Part shown: piece by piece, positions 18,835-27,172 of the stretch
How the letters are laid out: each line of letters starts with the position of its first letter
Position numbering within the stretch: the first letter of the stretch is position 1
Assembly (NCBI RefSeq): GCF_028553765.1
Contig: NZ_CP067134.1
Location: 62,001-126,000 of the forward strand
Length of the DNA stretch: 64,000 bases
Reading direction: 5' to 3'
Source of the DNA: Paracoccus stylophorae
GTDB taxonomy: Bacteria; Pseudomonadota; Alphaproteobacteria; Rhodobacterales; Rhodobacteraceae
Program-made: the position numbers and the translations under genes
The notes under the pieces: model-generated
What the model was told of the DNA's origin: nothing
What the model saw: only the letters and a program-made list of their open reading frames with translations
Databases searched by the model: none

Positions 18835-19401
18835 CTAGCGCGCGATGGTGTGGTTGGAGGCCATGACGGCCAGCGTCGCCTGATCCGTCATGTCAAGATC
18901 GTCGGCGCCTTTCAGCTGCAACAGCTCGGCCAGCTTGCGGCGGCCGCGATTGGCCCGCGACTTGACGGTGCCCACGGCCACGCGGGTCATCTCGGCCGCT
19001 TCCTCATAGGAAAAACCCGAAGCGCCCACCAGGATCAGCGCCTCGCGCTGTTCGTCGGGAAGCTGCTGGAATGCCACGCGAAAATCGCGCAGGGCCAGCT
19101 TGCCGTCATGTTCGGGCCGGGTCGCCTGCCGGGCGGCGTGGATGCCGTCGGTGTCGCTGACCTCGCGCTTGGTCTTGCGGCGCGCGGAATAGAAGGTGTT
19201 GCGCAGGATCGTGAACAGCCAGGCCCGCAGATTCGTGCCCGCCTGAAACTTGTCCATGTTGGTCCAGGCCTTGACGATGGTGTCCTGCACCAGATCGTCG
19301 GCGGCCGCACCCTCGCGCGTCAGCGACAGCGCAAAGGCCCGCAGGGCGGGCAGGTGGTCGACCAGCTGATCGCGGGGATCGGTCGTATCGGAATTGTTCA
19401 T
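18835..19401 (-). CDS. ecfG: ECF sigma factor EcfG (general stress response)
   Basis: A 188-aa ECF sigma factor with sigma region 2 (DDLVQDTIVKAWTN, LRAWLFTILRNTFYS) and region 4 (LPDEQREALILVGASGFSYEEAA). It directs RNA polymerase to general stress promoters and is held inactive by NepR until phosphorylated PhyR sequesters NepR. Adjacent nepR and phyR genes and an EcfG-type promoter make the EcfG assignment firm. The gene starts 36 nt after the nepR stop. Confidence 0.92.
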   Translation of the reverse strand: MNNSDTTDPRDQLVDHLPALRAFALSLTREGAAADDLVQDTIVKAWTNMDKFQAGTNLRAWLFTILRNTFYSARRKTKREVSDTDGIHAARQATRPEHDGKLALRDFRVAFQQLPDEQREALILVGASGFSYEEAAEMTRVAVGTVKSRANRGRRKLAELLQLKGADDLDMTDQATLAVMASNHTIAR

Positions 19402-19437
19402 ATGGTTATCGCAGCGCCTTCCCGCACAGAGATCATG

Positions 19438-19584
19438 TCAGTCCTGCTCTCGCAGCTGCTTCAGCAATTCGAGAAACCGGTCCGGAACCTGCTCGGTCGC
19501 ATCCTGCTCGTATACCCGCCGCAGATTCTCGTCGATCTGCTTTTCGACCGCCTCACGCCGGTTGTCATTTCGCTTTGGTGTCAT
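19438..19584 (-). CDS. nepR: Anti-sigma factor NepR (48 aa)
   Basis: Reading the minus strand from the ATG ending at 19584 gives a 48-aa acidic and basic helical protein, MTPKRNDNRREAVEKQ to LKQLREQD, then TGA. The core IDENLRRVYEQ and the following PDRFLELLKQL match the two helices by which NepR clamps EcfG and PhyR. It is too short for usual ORF cut-offs and easily missed. It precedes ecfG by 36 nt and has an EcfG-type promoter upstream, so it forms a self-regulated nepR-ecfG-kinase operon. Family and position together make this nearly certain. Confidence 0.93.
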   Translation of the reverse strand: MTPKRNDNRREAVEKQIDENLRRVYEQDATEQVPDRFLELLKQLREQD

Positions 19585-19624
19585 CTAACTTCTTCTTCCC
19601 GCGAATCTTGTGCGCACGCTGTGC

Positions 19625-19650
19625 AACCTTTAAGCCTGAAAGAAAGTTCC
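19625..19650 (-). promoter_or_regulatory. EcfG-dependent promoter of nepR-ecfG
   Basis: On the minus strand the sequence reads GGAAC, a 17-nt spacer, then GGTT. The known alphaproteobacterial general stress promoter is GGAAC-N16/17-CGTT, so there is one mismatch. It lies about 40 nt upstream of the nepR ATG and accounts for autoregulation of the operon. It also sits 32 nt before phyR, which is read the other way. Confidence 0.8.
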
Positions 19651-19681
19651 GCAATGCTAGCGAAATTCAAGGATAACTGAA

Positions 19682-20485
19682 ATGGCCCCTGCCGATCTGG
19701 CCCAATCCATCGGGCGCGAACTTCCCTATCTGCGCCGCTACGCCCGTGCGCTGACCGGAAGCCAAAGCGCCGGAGACAATTATGCCGCCGCCACGCTGGA
19801 GGCAATCCTGACGGATCGGTCCGTGATGGATGGCGAAAACGACACCCGTCTGGCGCTGTTCCGCGCCTTTCACGCGATCTGGCAAAGTTCGGGCCAGCCC
19901 GTCCCCGAGGCCGATCTGTCCACCCGCGAACAGCGCGCCCAGGATCACCTGCGCCGGCTGACCCCCAATTCGCGCGAGGCGCTGTTGCTGCGCACCATCG
20001 AAGAGCTGCGCTTCGACCAGATCGCCCGCGTCATGCAGATCGATCAGCCCGAAGCCGAAGAGCTGGTCGAGATCGCCCTGAACGAGATGAGCAGCGCCTT
20101 GCAGGGCAATGTCATGGTGATCGAGGACGAGATGATCATCGCCATGGACCTGAAAGGAATCGTGCAGGCGATGGGCCATACCGTCACCGGCGTCGCGCGC
20201 ACGCATCGTCAGGCGATCGAACTGGCCGGATCGTCGCGCCCCGACCTGATCCTGGCCGACATCCAGCTGGCCGACGGATCGTCCGGCATCGATGCGGTGA
20301 ACGAATTGCTGCGCGATCTGGGCGATATTCCGGTGATCTTCATCACCGCGTTCCCCGAGCGCCTGCTGACCGGCGACCGTCCCGAACCCGCCTTCCTGAT
20401 CTCAAAGCCCTACAGCGAGGAACAGGTCCGCTCGGCCGTCAGTCAGGCGATGTTCTTTGCCTCGACCGAGGGGATGGAGGCCTGA
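19682..20485 (+). CDS. phyR: General stress response regulator PhyR
   Basis: Response regulator of 267 aa with a sigma-factor-like N-terminal domain (residues 1-130) and a C-terminal receiver whose phosphoacceptor is D193 in LADIQ, with the Lys in ISKPY. When phosphorylated, the sigma-like domain exposes a surface that binds NepR and frees EcfG. It is divergent from nepR-ecfG with 97 nt between the start codons, the standard alphaproteobacterial layout. No mutation of key residues is seen. Confidence 0.94.
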   Translation: MAPADLAQSIGRELPYLRRYARALTGSQSAGDNYAAATLEAILTDRSVMDGENDTRLALFRAFHAIWQSSGQPVPEADLSTREQRAQDHLRRLTPNSREALLLRTIEELRFDQIARVMQIDQPEAEELVEIALNEMSSALQGNVMVIEDEMIIAMDLKGIVQAMGHTVTGVARTHRQAIELAGSSRPDLILADIQLADGSSGIDAVNELLRDLGDIPVIFITAFPERLLTGDRPEPAFLISKPYSEEQVRSAVSQAMFFASTEGMEA

Positions 20486-20500
20486 TGCGGGGCGGCCGCC

Positions 20501-21373
20501 TTATTCGGCGGCCACCTCCTCGCGGGCGCGGCGCGCGGCGCGGATACGATTGCGCCGCGCCAGTTCGACATTGATCAGCGCGCCCAGCAGGACCGAGAAT
20601 CCGGCCAGATAGAACCACATCAGCAGCGCCACGACCGTCCCGATCGAGCCATAGATGCGGTTATAGCTGTTGAAGCTGCCCAGATAGGCCGAGAACGCCA
20701 TCGACGCCGCCGCCCACAGGATCGCGGCGAACAGCGCGCCCCAGGTAAAGACCGGGGTGCGCGGCGTCTTGACGTTCGGGCCATAGCGATACAGCACCCC
20801 GATCCCGACGATGACCAGGGTGAACATCGCCGCCCACGGCAACGCCGCCACCAGCCAGGCGCGGGCCGGGCCGAGGACCAGATAATTCAGCAGGATCGGC
20901 ACGATCACGATGGTCGCCAGCCCGGCCAGCGAGATCCCCACGATGGCCAGCGTCAGCCCATAGGCCAGCACGAACCCGAAGATCGTCGAATGGCCGCGCA
21001 CGCCATAGGCCGCGTTCAGCCCGCGCACCAGCGCATCGACGCCCGCACGCGCCGCCACCGTCGCCACCATGAACGAGATGAAGGACGCCCACCCGATGCT
21101 GGTCCGCCCGGTCGAGGTCAGGGATTCGACCTGCGTGTCGATCAGCCCGGCCGCGCCGTCGGGCAGGAATTCATGCGCCACGTCCAGATAGGTCATGATC
21201 ACGATGGGATCGAACCACAGGCTCCACAGGGCGATGATGGCGGCCAGACCGGGAAAGACCGCGAACATGGCGTAAAACGCCACGCCGGCCGCGATCAGAC
21301 CCATGTGGATCTTGTCCATCCGTTCGAAGATGGCCGCCCAGAAACCCCAGATGTCTCGAAGAAGATCCAGCAT
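20501..21373 (-). CDS. YihY/BrkB-family inner membrane protein
   Basis: A 290-aa protein with about six membrane segments (for example LIAAGVAFYAMFAVFPGLAAI) and a basic C-terminal tail. It belongs to the YihY family, formerly annotated ribonuclease BN by mistake; its function is not settled, with roles in envelope stress or transport proposed. It converges with phyR, 15 nt apart, and has no obvious partner gene. Identification rests on the family pattern only. Confidence 0.85.
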   Translation of the reverse strand: MLDLLRDIWGFWAAIFERMDKIHMGLIAAGVAFYAMFAVFPGLAAIIALWSLWFDPIVIMTYLDVAHEFLPDGAAGLIDTQVESLTSTGRTSIGWASFISFMVATVAARAGVDALVRGLNAAYGVRGHSTIFGFVLAYGLTLAIVGISLAGLATIVIVPILLNYLVLGPARAWLVAALPWAAMFTLVIVGIGVLYRYGPNVKTPRTPVFTWGALFAAILWAAASMAFSAYLGSFNSYNRIYGSIGTVVALLMWFYLAGFSVLLGALINVELARRNRIRAARRAREEVAAE

Positions 21374-21436
21374 GCGTCCCTTTTCGCCGTCCGGTCCAGC
21401 ATGTGCCGGGCCACGACGCGGCGCAACCCTGCAACG

Positions 21437-22141
21437 TCATGTCATCAGCCGCGCCCAGATCGACCCCTCGCCCAGTTTCTGCACGAATTCGGCATGGGCC
21501 TGCGCCTCGGCCGGGGTGATGCGGGGGGCCAGCGGCGCGGGCCGGGTCGCGCGGCGCGGGCGGGTGGCGGCAGGATCGCCGGTCGCGTGCGCTTGTCCGG
21601 GCCGATGGTCCAGCACCAGATCCGGTTGCCTGCCGCCGATCAGTTCCAGATACACCTCGGCCAGCAATTCGGAATCCAGCAGCGCCCCGTGCAGGTCGCG
21701 GCCCGAATTGTCGACGCCGAACCGCCGGCACAGCGCATCCAGCGACGAGGGCGAGCCGGGATATTTCTCGCGCGCAAGCGCCAGCGTGTCCAGCGCGCGG
21801 CTCCATGGCAGGGTCGGAAAGCCTGCGCGGCGCAGTTCGGCGTTCAGGAATTTCATGTCGAAACTGGCGTTGTGGATTACCAGCCGGGCATCTTCGGCGA
21901 TGAAATCGACGAAACCCTGCGCAATCTCGGCAAAGCGGGGCTTGTCGCGCAGGAAATCGTCGCCCAGCCCGTGAATCTCGAACGCCTCTTGCGGCATCGG
22001 ACGTTCGGGGTTGATATAGACGTGAAAGGTCCGGCCGGTGGGCAGGTGGTTCATCAGCTCGATCGCCCCGATCTCGACGATCCGGTCGCTTTTGTCGGCG
22101 TCGAAGCCGGTGGTTTCCGTATCCAGCACGATTTCACGCAT
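21437..22141 (-). CDS. dnaQ: DNA polymerase III epsilon subunit (proofreading exonuclease)
   Basis: 3'-5' exonuclease subunit of the replicative polymerase, 234 aa. The DEDDh motifs are visible: DTETTG near residue 7, [10 protein letters not shown] near 100, and LHGALLDS near 160. The C-terminal ~50 residues are Ala/Pro/Arg-rich and end in a helix likely to contact the alpha subunit. It overlaps coaE by 8 nt. The order aroE-coaE-dnaQ beside the origin is common in alphaproteobacteria. Confidence 0.93.
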   Translation of the reverse strand: MREIVLDTETTGFDADKSDRIVEIGAIELMNHLPTGRTFHVYINPERPMPQEAFEIHGLGDDFLRDKPRFAEIAQGFVDFIAEDARLVIHNASFDMKFLNAELRRAGFPTLPWSRALDTLALAREKYPGSPSSLDALCRRFGVDNSGRDLHGALLDSELLAEVYLELIGGRQPDLVLDHRPGQAHATGDPAATRPRRATRPAPLAPRITPAEAQAHAEFVQKLGEGSIWARLMT

Positions 22142-22718
22142 TGCTGACCTCGGTGCAGATCCGTTCGACCGCCGCGCGCGCCGCCTCCAGCGTGTCGGTG
22201 GGGATGATCCAGTCGGCGCGGGCGCGTTTTTCCGTGTCGGGCATCTGGCGGGCCAGGATCATCTGAAATGTCTCTTCGGTCATTCCGGGGCGCGCCAGAA
22301 CGCGCTGTCGCTGCCTCTCGGCATCGGTCGAGACCACGGCGACCCCGTCCACCTGATCCTGATAGCCGCCTTCGAACAGCAAGGGAATATCGAGGATCAC
22401 CAGATCGCGGTCCCGGTGCCGCTCGATAAAGTCCATGCGGTCGGCGGCGACCAGCGGATGCACGATCCGTTCAAGCCGAGCCAACGCGCGGGGATCGGAT
22501 GCCAGCGCGGCCTTCAGCGCGGTGCGGTCGATCGCGCCCTCGCGCAGCGCGTCGGGAAAGGCGGCCGCGACCGGCGCCACCGCCGCCCCGCCTGCGGCAT
22601 ACAGCCGATGCACCGCCTCATCCGCGTCCCAGACCGGGTGGCCCAGATCGCGAAACATCTGCGCGGTCGTGGATTTTCCCATGCCGATGCCGCCGGTCAG
22701 TCCCAGAAGATAGGTCAT
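22134..22718 (-). CDS. coaE: Dephospho-CoA kinase
   Basis: Catalyses the last step of coenzyme A synthesis, phosphorylating dephospho-CoA on the ribose. The product is 194 aa, with the P-loop [12 protein letters not shown] at residues 6-17 and the family motif [11 protein letters not shown]. It starts with a 4-nt overlap with aroE and ends 8 nt inside dnaQ, so all three genes are co-transcribed away from the origin. Confidence 0.95.
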   Translation of the reverse strand: MTYLLGLTGGIGMGKSTTAQMFRDLGHPVWDADEAVHRLYAAGGAAVAPVAAAFPDALREGAIDRTALKAALASDPRALARLERIVHPLVAADRMDFIERHRDRDLVILDIPLLFEGGYQDQVDGVAVVSTDAERQRQRVLARPGMTEETFQMILARQMPDTEKRARADWIIPTDTLEAARAAVERICTEVSNA

Positions 22719-23569
22719 GCCAGAACCGCCTGACGGGTTTCCTCGTCAACCTCGGGGCGGCGTCCGAACCAGCGTTCGAATCCGGGCGCGGCCTGATGCA
22801 GCAGCATCCCCAGACCGTCCACGATCTGACAGCCGCGCGCCTGCGCCTGGGCCAGGAACGGCGTCATCAGCGGGGTATAGACCAGATCGGTGACCAGCGC
22901 GCTGTCGGGCAGGGCATCCAGCGGCACGCGCAGCGCCTGTTTGCCGTCCATGCCCAGCGCCGTCGCGTTCACCACCGTCGCCGCATCTTCCAGCATGTGG
23001 CCCGCCTGCACCCAGTCATAGACCACCACCCGCGTCCCGAATTCAGCCCTGATCCGGTCGGCGCGCAGCCGGGTGCGGTTGGCGATCCGCAATTCGGTCA
23101 CGCCGCTGTCCAGCAGCGAGGCAACCACCGCCCGCGCCGCACCGCCCGCGCCGATCACGGCGGCCGGTCCCGCATCGGGCCGCCAGTGCGGCGCGTTCTG
23201 CATCAGATTGGCGATGAAGCCGTAACCGTCTGTGTTGTCGGCGTGAATCCCGCCATCGGGGCGAAAGATCAGCGTGTTCGCCGCCCCGATCAGCGCCGCG
23301 CGATCGGTGACGGCATCGGCCAGCGCCAGCACGGCCTCCTTGTGCGGGATGGTGACGTTGACGCCTGCAAAGCCCGCGCGCGGCAGGATGCGCAGCACTT
23401 CGGCCAGATGCTGGGGCATTACCGGCATCGGCACGTAGTGACCCGCGAGTCCGTAATGCCGCAGCCAGTGCCCGTGCAAAAGCGGAGAGCGCGAATGCGC
23501 GACCGGCATGCCGATCACCCCGGCAAGCGGCGCATGGTCGATCCGGGCAGAAACGCTGTCATCGGTCAT
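22715..23569 (-). CDS. aroE: Shikimate dehydrogenase
   Basis: NADPH-dependent reduction of 3-dehydroshikimate in aromatic amino-acid synthesis. The 284-aa product shows VIGMPVAHSRSPLLH with the SxS substrate motif, the catalytic Lys in NVTIPHKEAV, the NTDGYGF stretch and the dinucleotide motif GAGGAARA. I placed the start at the ATG ending at 23569 (MTDDSVSAR) because an AGGATG ribosome site lies just upstream; two in-frame ATGs at 23578 and 23593 are less likely. It is the first gene leftward of oriC. Confidence 0.92.
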   Translation of the reverse strand: MTDDSVSARIDHAPLAGVIGMPVAHSRSPLLHGHWLRHYGLAGHYVPMPVMPQHLAEVLRILPRAGFAGVNVTIPHKEAVLALADAVTDRAALIGAANTLIFRPDGGIHADNTDGYGFIANLMQNAPHWRPDAGPAAVIGAGGAARAVVASLLDSGVTELRIANRTRLRADRIRAEFGTRVVVYDWVQAGHMLEDAATVVNATALGMDGKQALRVPLDALPDSALVTDLVYTPLMTPFLAQAQARGCQIVDGLGMLLHQAAPGFERWFGRRPEVDEETRQAVLA

Positions 23570-24046
23570 CGAACACATCCTGACTGTCCCCAAGATTGGC
23601 GCAGACTAGGCCGCAACGGGCACGGAAAAAAGACCCGCGCCCCGGTTTCGCCGCTGGTCGCGGCGATTGTGGATGAAACCGGGGAAAAACCTGTGCGGCG
23701 GGCGGGGGTAAGCGGGGGTCCGGTCGAAACAGCCGCGATCCGGGCCGGAACCGATGCAGAACGCGGGACCGCGATCCACAGGTGGAAAAAGCGCGGACGG
23801 GGCGCTGTATCTGTGTGGAAAAGCGAAGATGCCGCAACTGATCCACAGATTTATCCACACGGTAAGCCATTGTTACTGCAACAATTATCCGACAAAATTA
23901 TGCGATTTTCCGCAGCTATCCACATTCCGTCAGACTGTGGAACACATGGCCAAAACCCGCACAATCCCGCGATCCACAGCCCCTACTGCAACAACATTCC
24001 CTTTTCTTTACTTCTTATTTAAGAGGATGGCCGACGAGGGATTTGC
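23570..24046. other. Probable chromosomal replication origin (oriC)
   Basis: This 477-bp gene-free gap lies between leftward aroE and rightward hemJ. It contains a perfect DnaA box TTATCCACA (23851-23859) and several one-mismatch boxes: TGATCCACA at 23839, CTATCCACA at 23916, and on the other strand 23668-23676 and 23814-23822. Weaker copies lie at 23772, 23936 and 23970. AT-rich stretches at 23868-23910 and 23999-24025 could serve as the unwinding element. The neighbourhood (coaE, dnaQ, rho, mnmE, mnmG, rsmG, parAB) is the classic alphaproteobacterial origin region, and the main gene direction flips here. Short frames inside it look spurious. Confidence 0.85.
23851..23859 (+). promoter_or_regulatory. 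Consensus DnaA box
   Basis: TTATCCACA, an exact match to the DnaA consensus. A second box with one mismatch starts 12 nt earlier at 23839, on the same strand. These two are the strongest pair in the origin region. Confidence 0.85.
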
Positions 24047-24493
24047 ATGACCGACCTGCTGACCAGCCTCTACCCCTATGTAAAGGCGTTTCACATCATG
24101 GCAGTGATTTCGTGGATGGCAGGGCTTTTCTATCTGCCGCGCCTGTTCGTCTATCACGCCGAGCGCGGCGGGACTGGGGTAGAGCCGGTCGGCAGCTTCA
24201 TCATCATGGAAGACAAGCTGCTGTGCGTGATCATGCGCCCGGCCATGATCGCGACATGGCTGAGCGGGCTGTGCCTTGTCCTGACGCCGGGCATCGTCGC
24301 CTGGTCGCTTCTGTGGCCGTGGGTCAAGGCCGCCAGCGTGCTGGCGATGACCTGGTTTCATCTGTGGTGCGGGTCCGAACGGATGCGGATGAAGGCGGGA
24401 AAGACGCAGGCGGGCCGTCGATACAGGATAATGAACGAGGTTCCGACGCTGCTGATGATCGTCATCGTGTTGTCGGTGATCGTCAAATACTGA
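24047..24493 (+). CDS. hemJ: Protoporphyrinogen oxidase HemJ
   Basis: Membrane enzyme that oxidises protoporphyrinogen IX to protoporphyrin IX late in haem synthesis. The 148-aa product has four membrane segments and the conserved stretches AFHIMAVISWMAGLFYLPRLFVYH and RPAMIATW, with the haem-binding His and conserved Arg of the family. It is the first gene rightward of oriC. hemE, often the origin neighbour in other alphaproteobacteria, is not present here. Confidence 0.9.
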   Translation: MTDLLTSLYPYVKAFHIMAVISWMAGLFYLPRLFVYHAERGGTGVEPVGSFIIMEDKLLCVIMRPAMIATWLSGLCLVLTPGIVAWSLLWPWVKAASVLAMTWFHLWCGSERMRMKAGKTQAGRRYRIMNEVPTLLMIVIVLSVIVKY

Positions 24494-24503
24494 CCGCTGC
24501 GCA

Positions 24504-24532
24504 TTGACTCAGGCCGGATTCGGTCCTATCTG
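24504..24532 (+). promoter_or_regulatory. Sigma-70-type promoter of rho
   Basis: TTGACT at 24504-24509 and TATCTG at 24527-24532 are separated by 17 nt, a good match to a housekeeping promoter. It begins just after the hemJ stop and leaves an ~80-nt leader before rho. Rho autoregulates its own leader in other bacteria; no specific structure was recognised here. Confidence 0.55.
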
Positions 24533-24621
24533 GCGCGGAACCCCGGCCGTCCGGCGCGGGAATCCCCGTTATGACGTTTCTGGAAGCCGTGTCTCTGCTG
24601 CGGCGTTTGGGTGAGTATACC

Positions 24622-25893
24622 ATGAGCGAAGATCGCCTCAACCTGTCTGAACTGAAGGCGAAAAGCCCTGCCGACCTGCTGTCGATGGCAGAGGAATGGG
24701 AAATCGAGAACGCCTCGACCATGCGCAAGGGCGAGATGATGTTCTCGATCCTGAAAGAGCATGCGGAAGAAGGCTGGGACATCGGCGGCGAAGGCGTGTT
24801 GGAGGTCGTGCAGGACGGCTTTGGCTTCCTGCGCTCGACCGAGGCGAACTATCTGCCCGGCCCCGACGACATCTATGTCAGCCCCGACATGATCCGTCTG
24901 CACGCCCTGCGCACCGGCGACAGCGTCGAGGGCGTGATCCGTGCACCCGGCGAGAACGAACGTTATTTCGCGCTGACCAAGGTCGAGAAGATCAACTTCG
25001 AAGATCCCGCCAAGGCGCGCCACAAGGTCGCCTTCGACAACCTGACGCCGCTGTATCCCGATGAGCGGCTGAACATGGAAATCGAGGACCCGACGATCAA
25101 GGATCGCAGCGCACGGATCATCGATCTGGTCGCCCCGATCGGCAAGGGTCAGCGTTCCCTGATCGTGGCGCCGCCGCGCACGGGCAAGACGGTGCTGTTG
25201 CAGAACATCGCCCATTCGATCGAGCGCAACCATCCCGAATGCTATCTGATCGTGCTGCTGATCGACGAACGCCCCGAAGAAGTGACCGACATGCAGCGCA
25301 GCGTGCGCGGCGAGGTCATTTCCTCGACCTTCGACGAACCGGCCAGCCGGCACGTCGCCGTCAGTGAAATGGTGATCGAAAAAGCCAAGCGTCTGGTCGA
25401 GCATAAGCGAGATGTTGTTATTCTTCTGGATTCGATCACCAGACTTGGTAGGGCGTTCAACACGGTCGTGCCAAGTTCCGGCAAGGTTCTGACGGGCGGC
25501 GTCGACGCGAACGCACTGCAACGGCCCAAGCGGTTCTTCGGCGCGGCGCGGAACATCGAAGAGGGCGGTTCGCTGACCATCATCGCCACGGCGCTGATCG
25601 ACACCGGGTCGCGGATGGACGAGGTCATTTTCGAGGAATTCAAGGGCACCGGCAACAGCGAGATCGTGCTGGACCGCAAGGTCGCCGACAAGCGCGTCTT
25701 CCCGGCGATGGATATCCTCAAATCCGGGACGCGGAAGGAAGAATTGCTGGTCGATGCGAAGGATCTGCAAAAGACCTATCTGCTGCGCCGGATCCTGAAT
25801 CCGATGGGCACGACCGATGCCGTCGAGTTCCTGATTTCCAAGCTGAAGCAGACAAAGACGAATGCCGAGTTCTTCGACTCGATGAACGCCTAA
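24622..25893 (+). CDS. rho: Transcription termination factor Rho
   Basis: Hexameric RNA-DNA helicase that ends transcription at Rho-dependent sites. The 423-aa product contains the N-terminal helix bundle ([17 protein letters not shown]), the RNA-binding cold-shock-like fold (DGFGFLRS), Walker A APPRTGKT, and the C-terminal RecA-like core with [24 protein letters not shown] chose the ATG at 24622 with a GGGTGAG ribosome site; an in-frame ATG at 24571 would add 17 residues. Length is normal. Confidence 0.95.
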   Translation: MSEDRLNLSELKAKSPADLLSMAEEWEIENASTMRKGEMMFSILKEHAEEGWDIGGEGVLEVVQDGFGFLRSTEANYLPGPDDIYVSPDMIRLHALRTGDSVEGVIRAPGENERYFALTKVEKINFEDPAKARHKVAFDNLTPLYPDERLNMEIEDPTIKDRSARIIDLVAPIGKGQRSLIVAPPRTGKTVLLQNIAHSIERNHPECYLIVLLIDERPEEVTDMQRSVRGEVISSTFDEPASRHVAVSEMVIEKAKRLVEHKRDVVILLDSITRLGRAFNTVVPSSGKVLTGGVDANALQRPKRFFGAARNIEEGGSLTIIATALIDTGSRMDEVIFEEFKGTGNSEIVLDRKVADKRVFPAMDILKSGTRKEELLVDAKDLQKTYLLRRILNPMGTTDAVEFLISKLKQTKTNAEFFDSMNA

Positions 25894-25903
25894 CGGGGAC
25901 GTG

Positions 25904-27169
25904 ATGGAGCTTGTGTTTGCCGAAGCCACCCCGCCCGGGCGGGGGGGCGTCTCGGTCGTTCGCATCAGCGGCGCGGGTGCGCGACAGGCGGCGGAGCGGT
26001 TGGCCGGTCCGCTGCCGCGCGCCCGCCACGCCTATTTCCGGGTTCTGACCTGCGAAGGGGAGGAGCTGGACCGGGCGCTGGTGATGTGGTTCGAGGCCGG
26101 GTCGAGCTTCACCGGCGAAGAGGTCGCGGAGCTGCATCTGCACGGCGCACCGGTCATCGTGCGGCGGCTGACCCGGGCCCTTCTGGATCGCGGCCTGCGT
26201 CAGGCCGAGGCCGGCGAGTTTACGCGGCGCGCATTTTTGAACGGGCGCCTGGATCTGGCCGAGGTCGAAGGGCTGGGCGATCTTCTGGAGGCCGAGACGG
26301 AGGCGCAGCGGCGGCTTGCGCTGCGCGCGGCGGGGGGTGAGTTGAGCCGGAAGGCCGACGAATGGCGCGCCCTGCTGATCCGGGCCGGGGCGTTGGTCGA
26401 GGCCAGCGTGGATTTCGCGGATGAGGATATTCCCGATGAGGTGCCATCGGAGGTTTTCGATCTGCTGGCGCAGCTGCGCGCCGATCTGGACCGGCAGCTT
26501 GATGGATTCCCCGCGGCTGAACGGCTGCGATCGGGCTTTGAGGTCGCGATTATCGGTGCGCCGAATGCAGGGAAGTCCAGCCTGATCAACAGGATCGCAC
26601 GGCGCGAGGTTGCGCTAGTTTCCGAGATCGCAGGGACGACGCGGGATGTGATCGAGTTGCGCATCGATCTGAATGGGATCGCCGTGACGCTGCTGGACAC
26701 GGCCGGGTTGCGCGACACCAGCGATCACGTCGAAGGCCTGGGCGTGTCCCGCGCCAGGCAACGCGCCCGCGCGGCGGATATCCGGGTTCATGTGTCGCCA
26801 TCGGGGGACCTGGACGGGGAGTTGTGGTCGGACGGCGATCTGGTGGTGCGCAGCAAATCCGATCTGGCCGATGGCGGAACCGGTCTACCAGTGTCTTCGA
26901 TGACCGGCGAAGGAGTTTCCGAACTGCTTGCCGCGCTGGATGCGGCCCTGCGGGCGCGAACTGCCGGTGCCGGTCTGTTCAGCCATGAGCGGCAGGTGAG
27001 GGCGCTGGATGATGCGCGCCGGGCGCTGACGGGGGTCGGTGGCCAGCCGCCGGAGTTGATTGCCGAGGCGATTCGTCAAGTCTCTGCTTCGTTGGATAGG
27101 CTGCTTGGCAGAATCGGCGCGGAAGATTATCTGGATGTCATATTCGCGCAATTCTGCGTCGGAAAATGA
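25904..27169 (+). CDS. mnmE: tRNA modification GTPase MnmE
   Basis: Works with MnmG to modify U34 of certain tRNAs. The product is 421 aa. The N-terminal folate-binding domain begins FAEATPPGRGG, the inserted G domain has GAPNAGKSS and DTAGLR, and the C-terminus ends FCVGK, matching the catalytic Cys motif C-I/V-G-K. A GTG at 25901 is an alternative start. mnmG follows directly, so the two partner subunits are co-expressed. Confidence 0.94.
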   Translation: MELVFAEATPPGRGGVSVVRISGAGARQAAERLAGPLPRARHAYFRVLTCEGEELDRALVMWFEAGSSFTGEEVAELHLHGAPVIVRRLTRALLDRGLRQAEAGEFTRRAFLNGRLDLAEVEGLGDLLEAETEAQRRLALRAAGGELSRKADEWRALLIRAGALVEASVDFADEDIPDEVPSEVFDLLAQLRADLDRQLDGFPAAERLRSGFEVAIIGAPNAGKSSLINRIARREVALVSEIAGTTRDVIELRIDLNGIAVTLLDTAGLRDTSDHVEGLGVSRARQRARAADIRVHVSPSGDLDGELWSDGDLVVRSKSDLADGGTGLPVSSMTGEGVSELLAALDAALRARTAGAGLFSHERQVRALDDARRALTGVGGQPPELIAEAIRQVSASLDRLLGRIGAEDYLDVIFAQFCVGK

Positions 27170-27172
27170 AAG

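Noticed and set aside
23559..24050. Short open frames in the oriC gap
   Set aside because: They overlap DnaA boxes on both strands and show no protein-like features.
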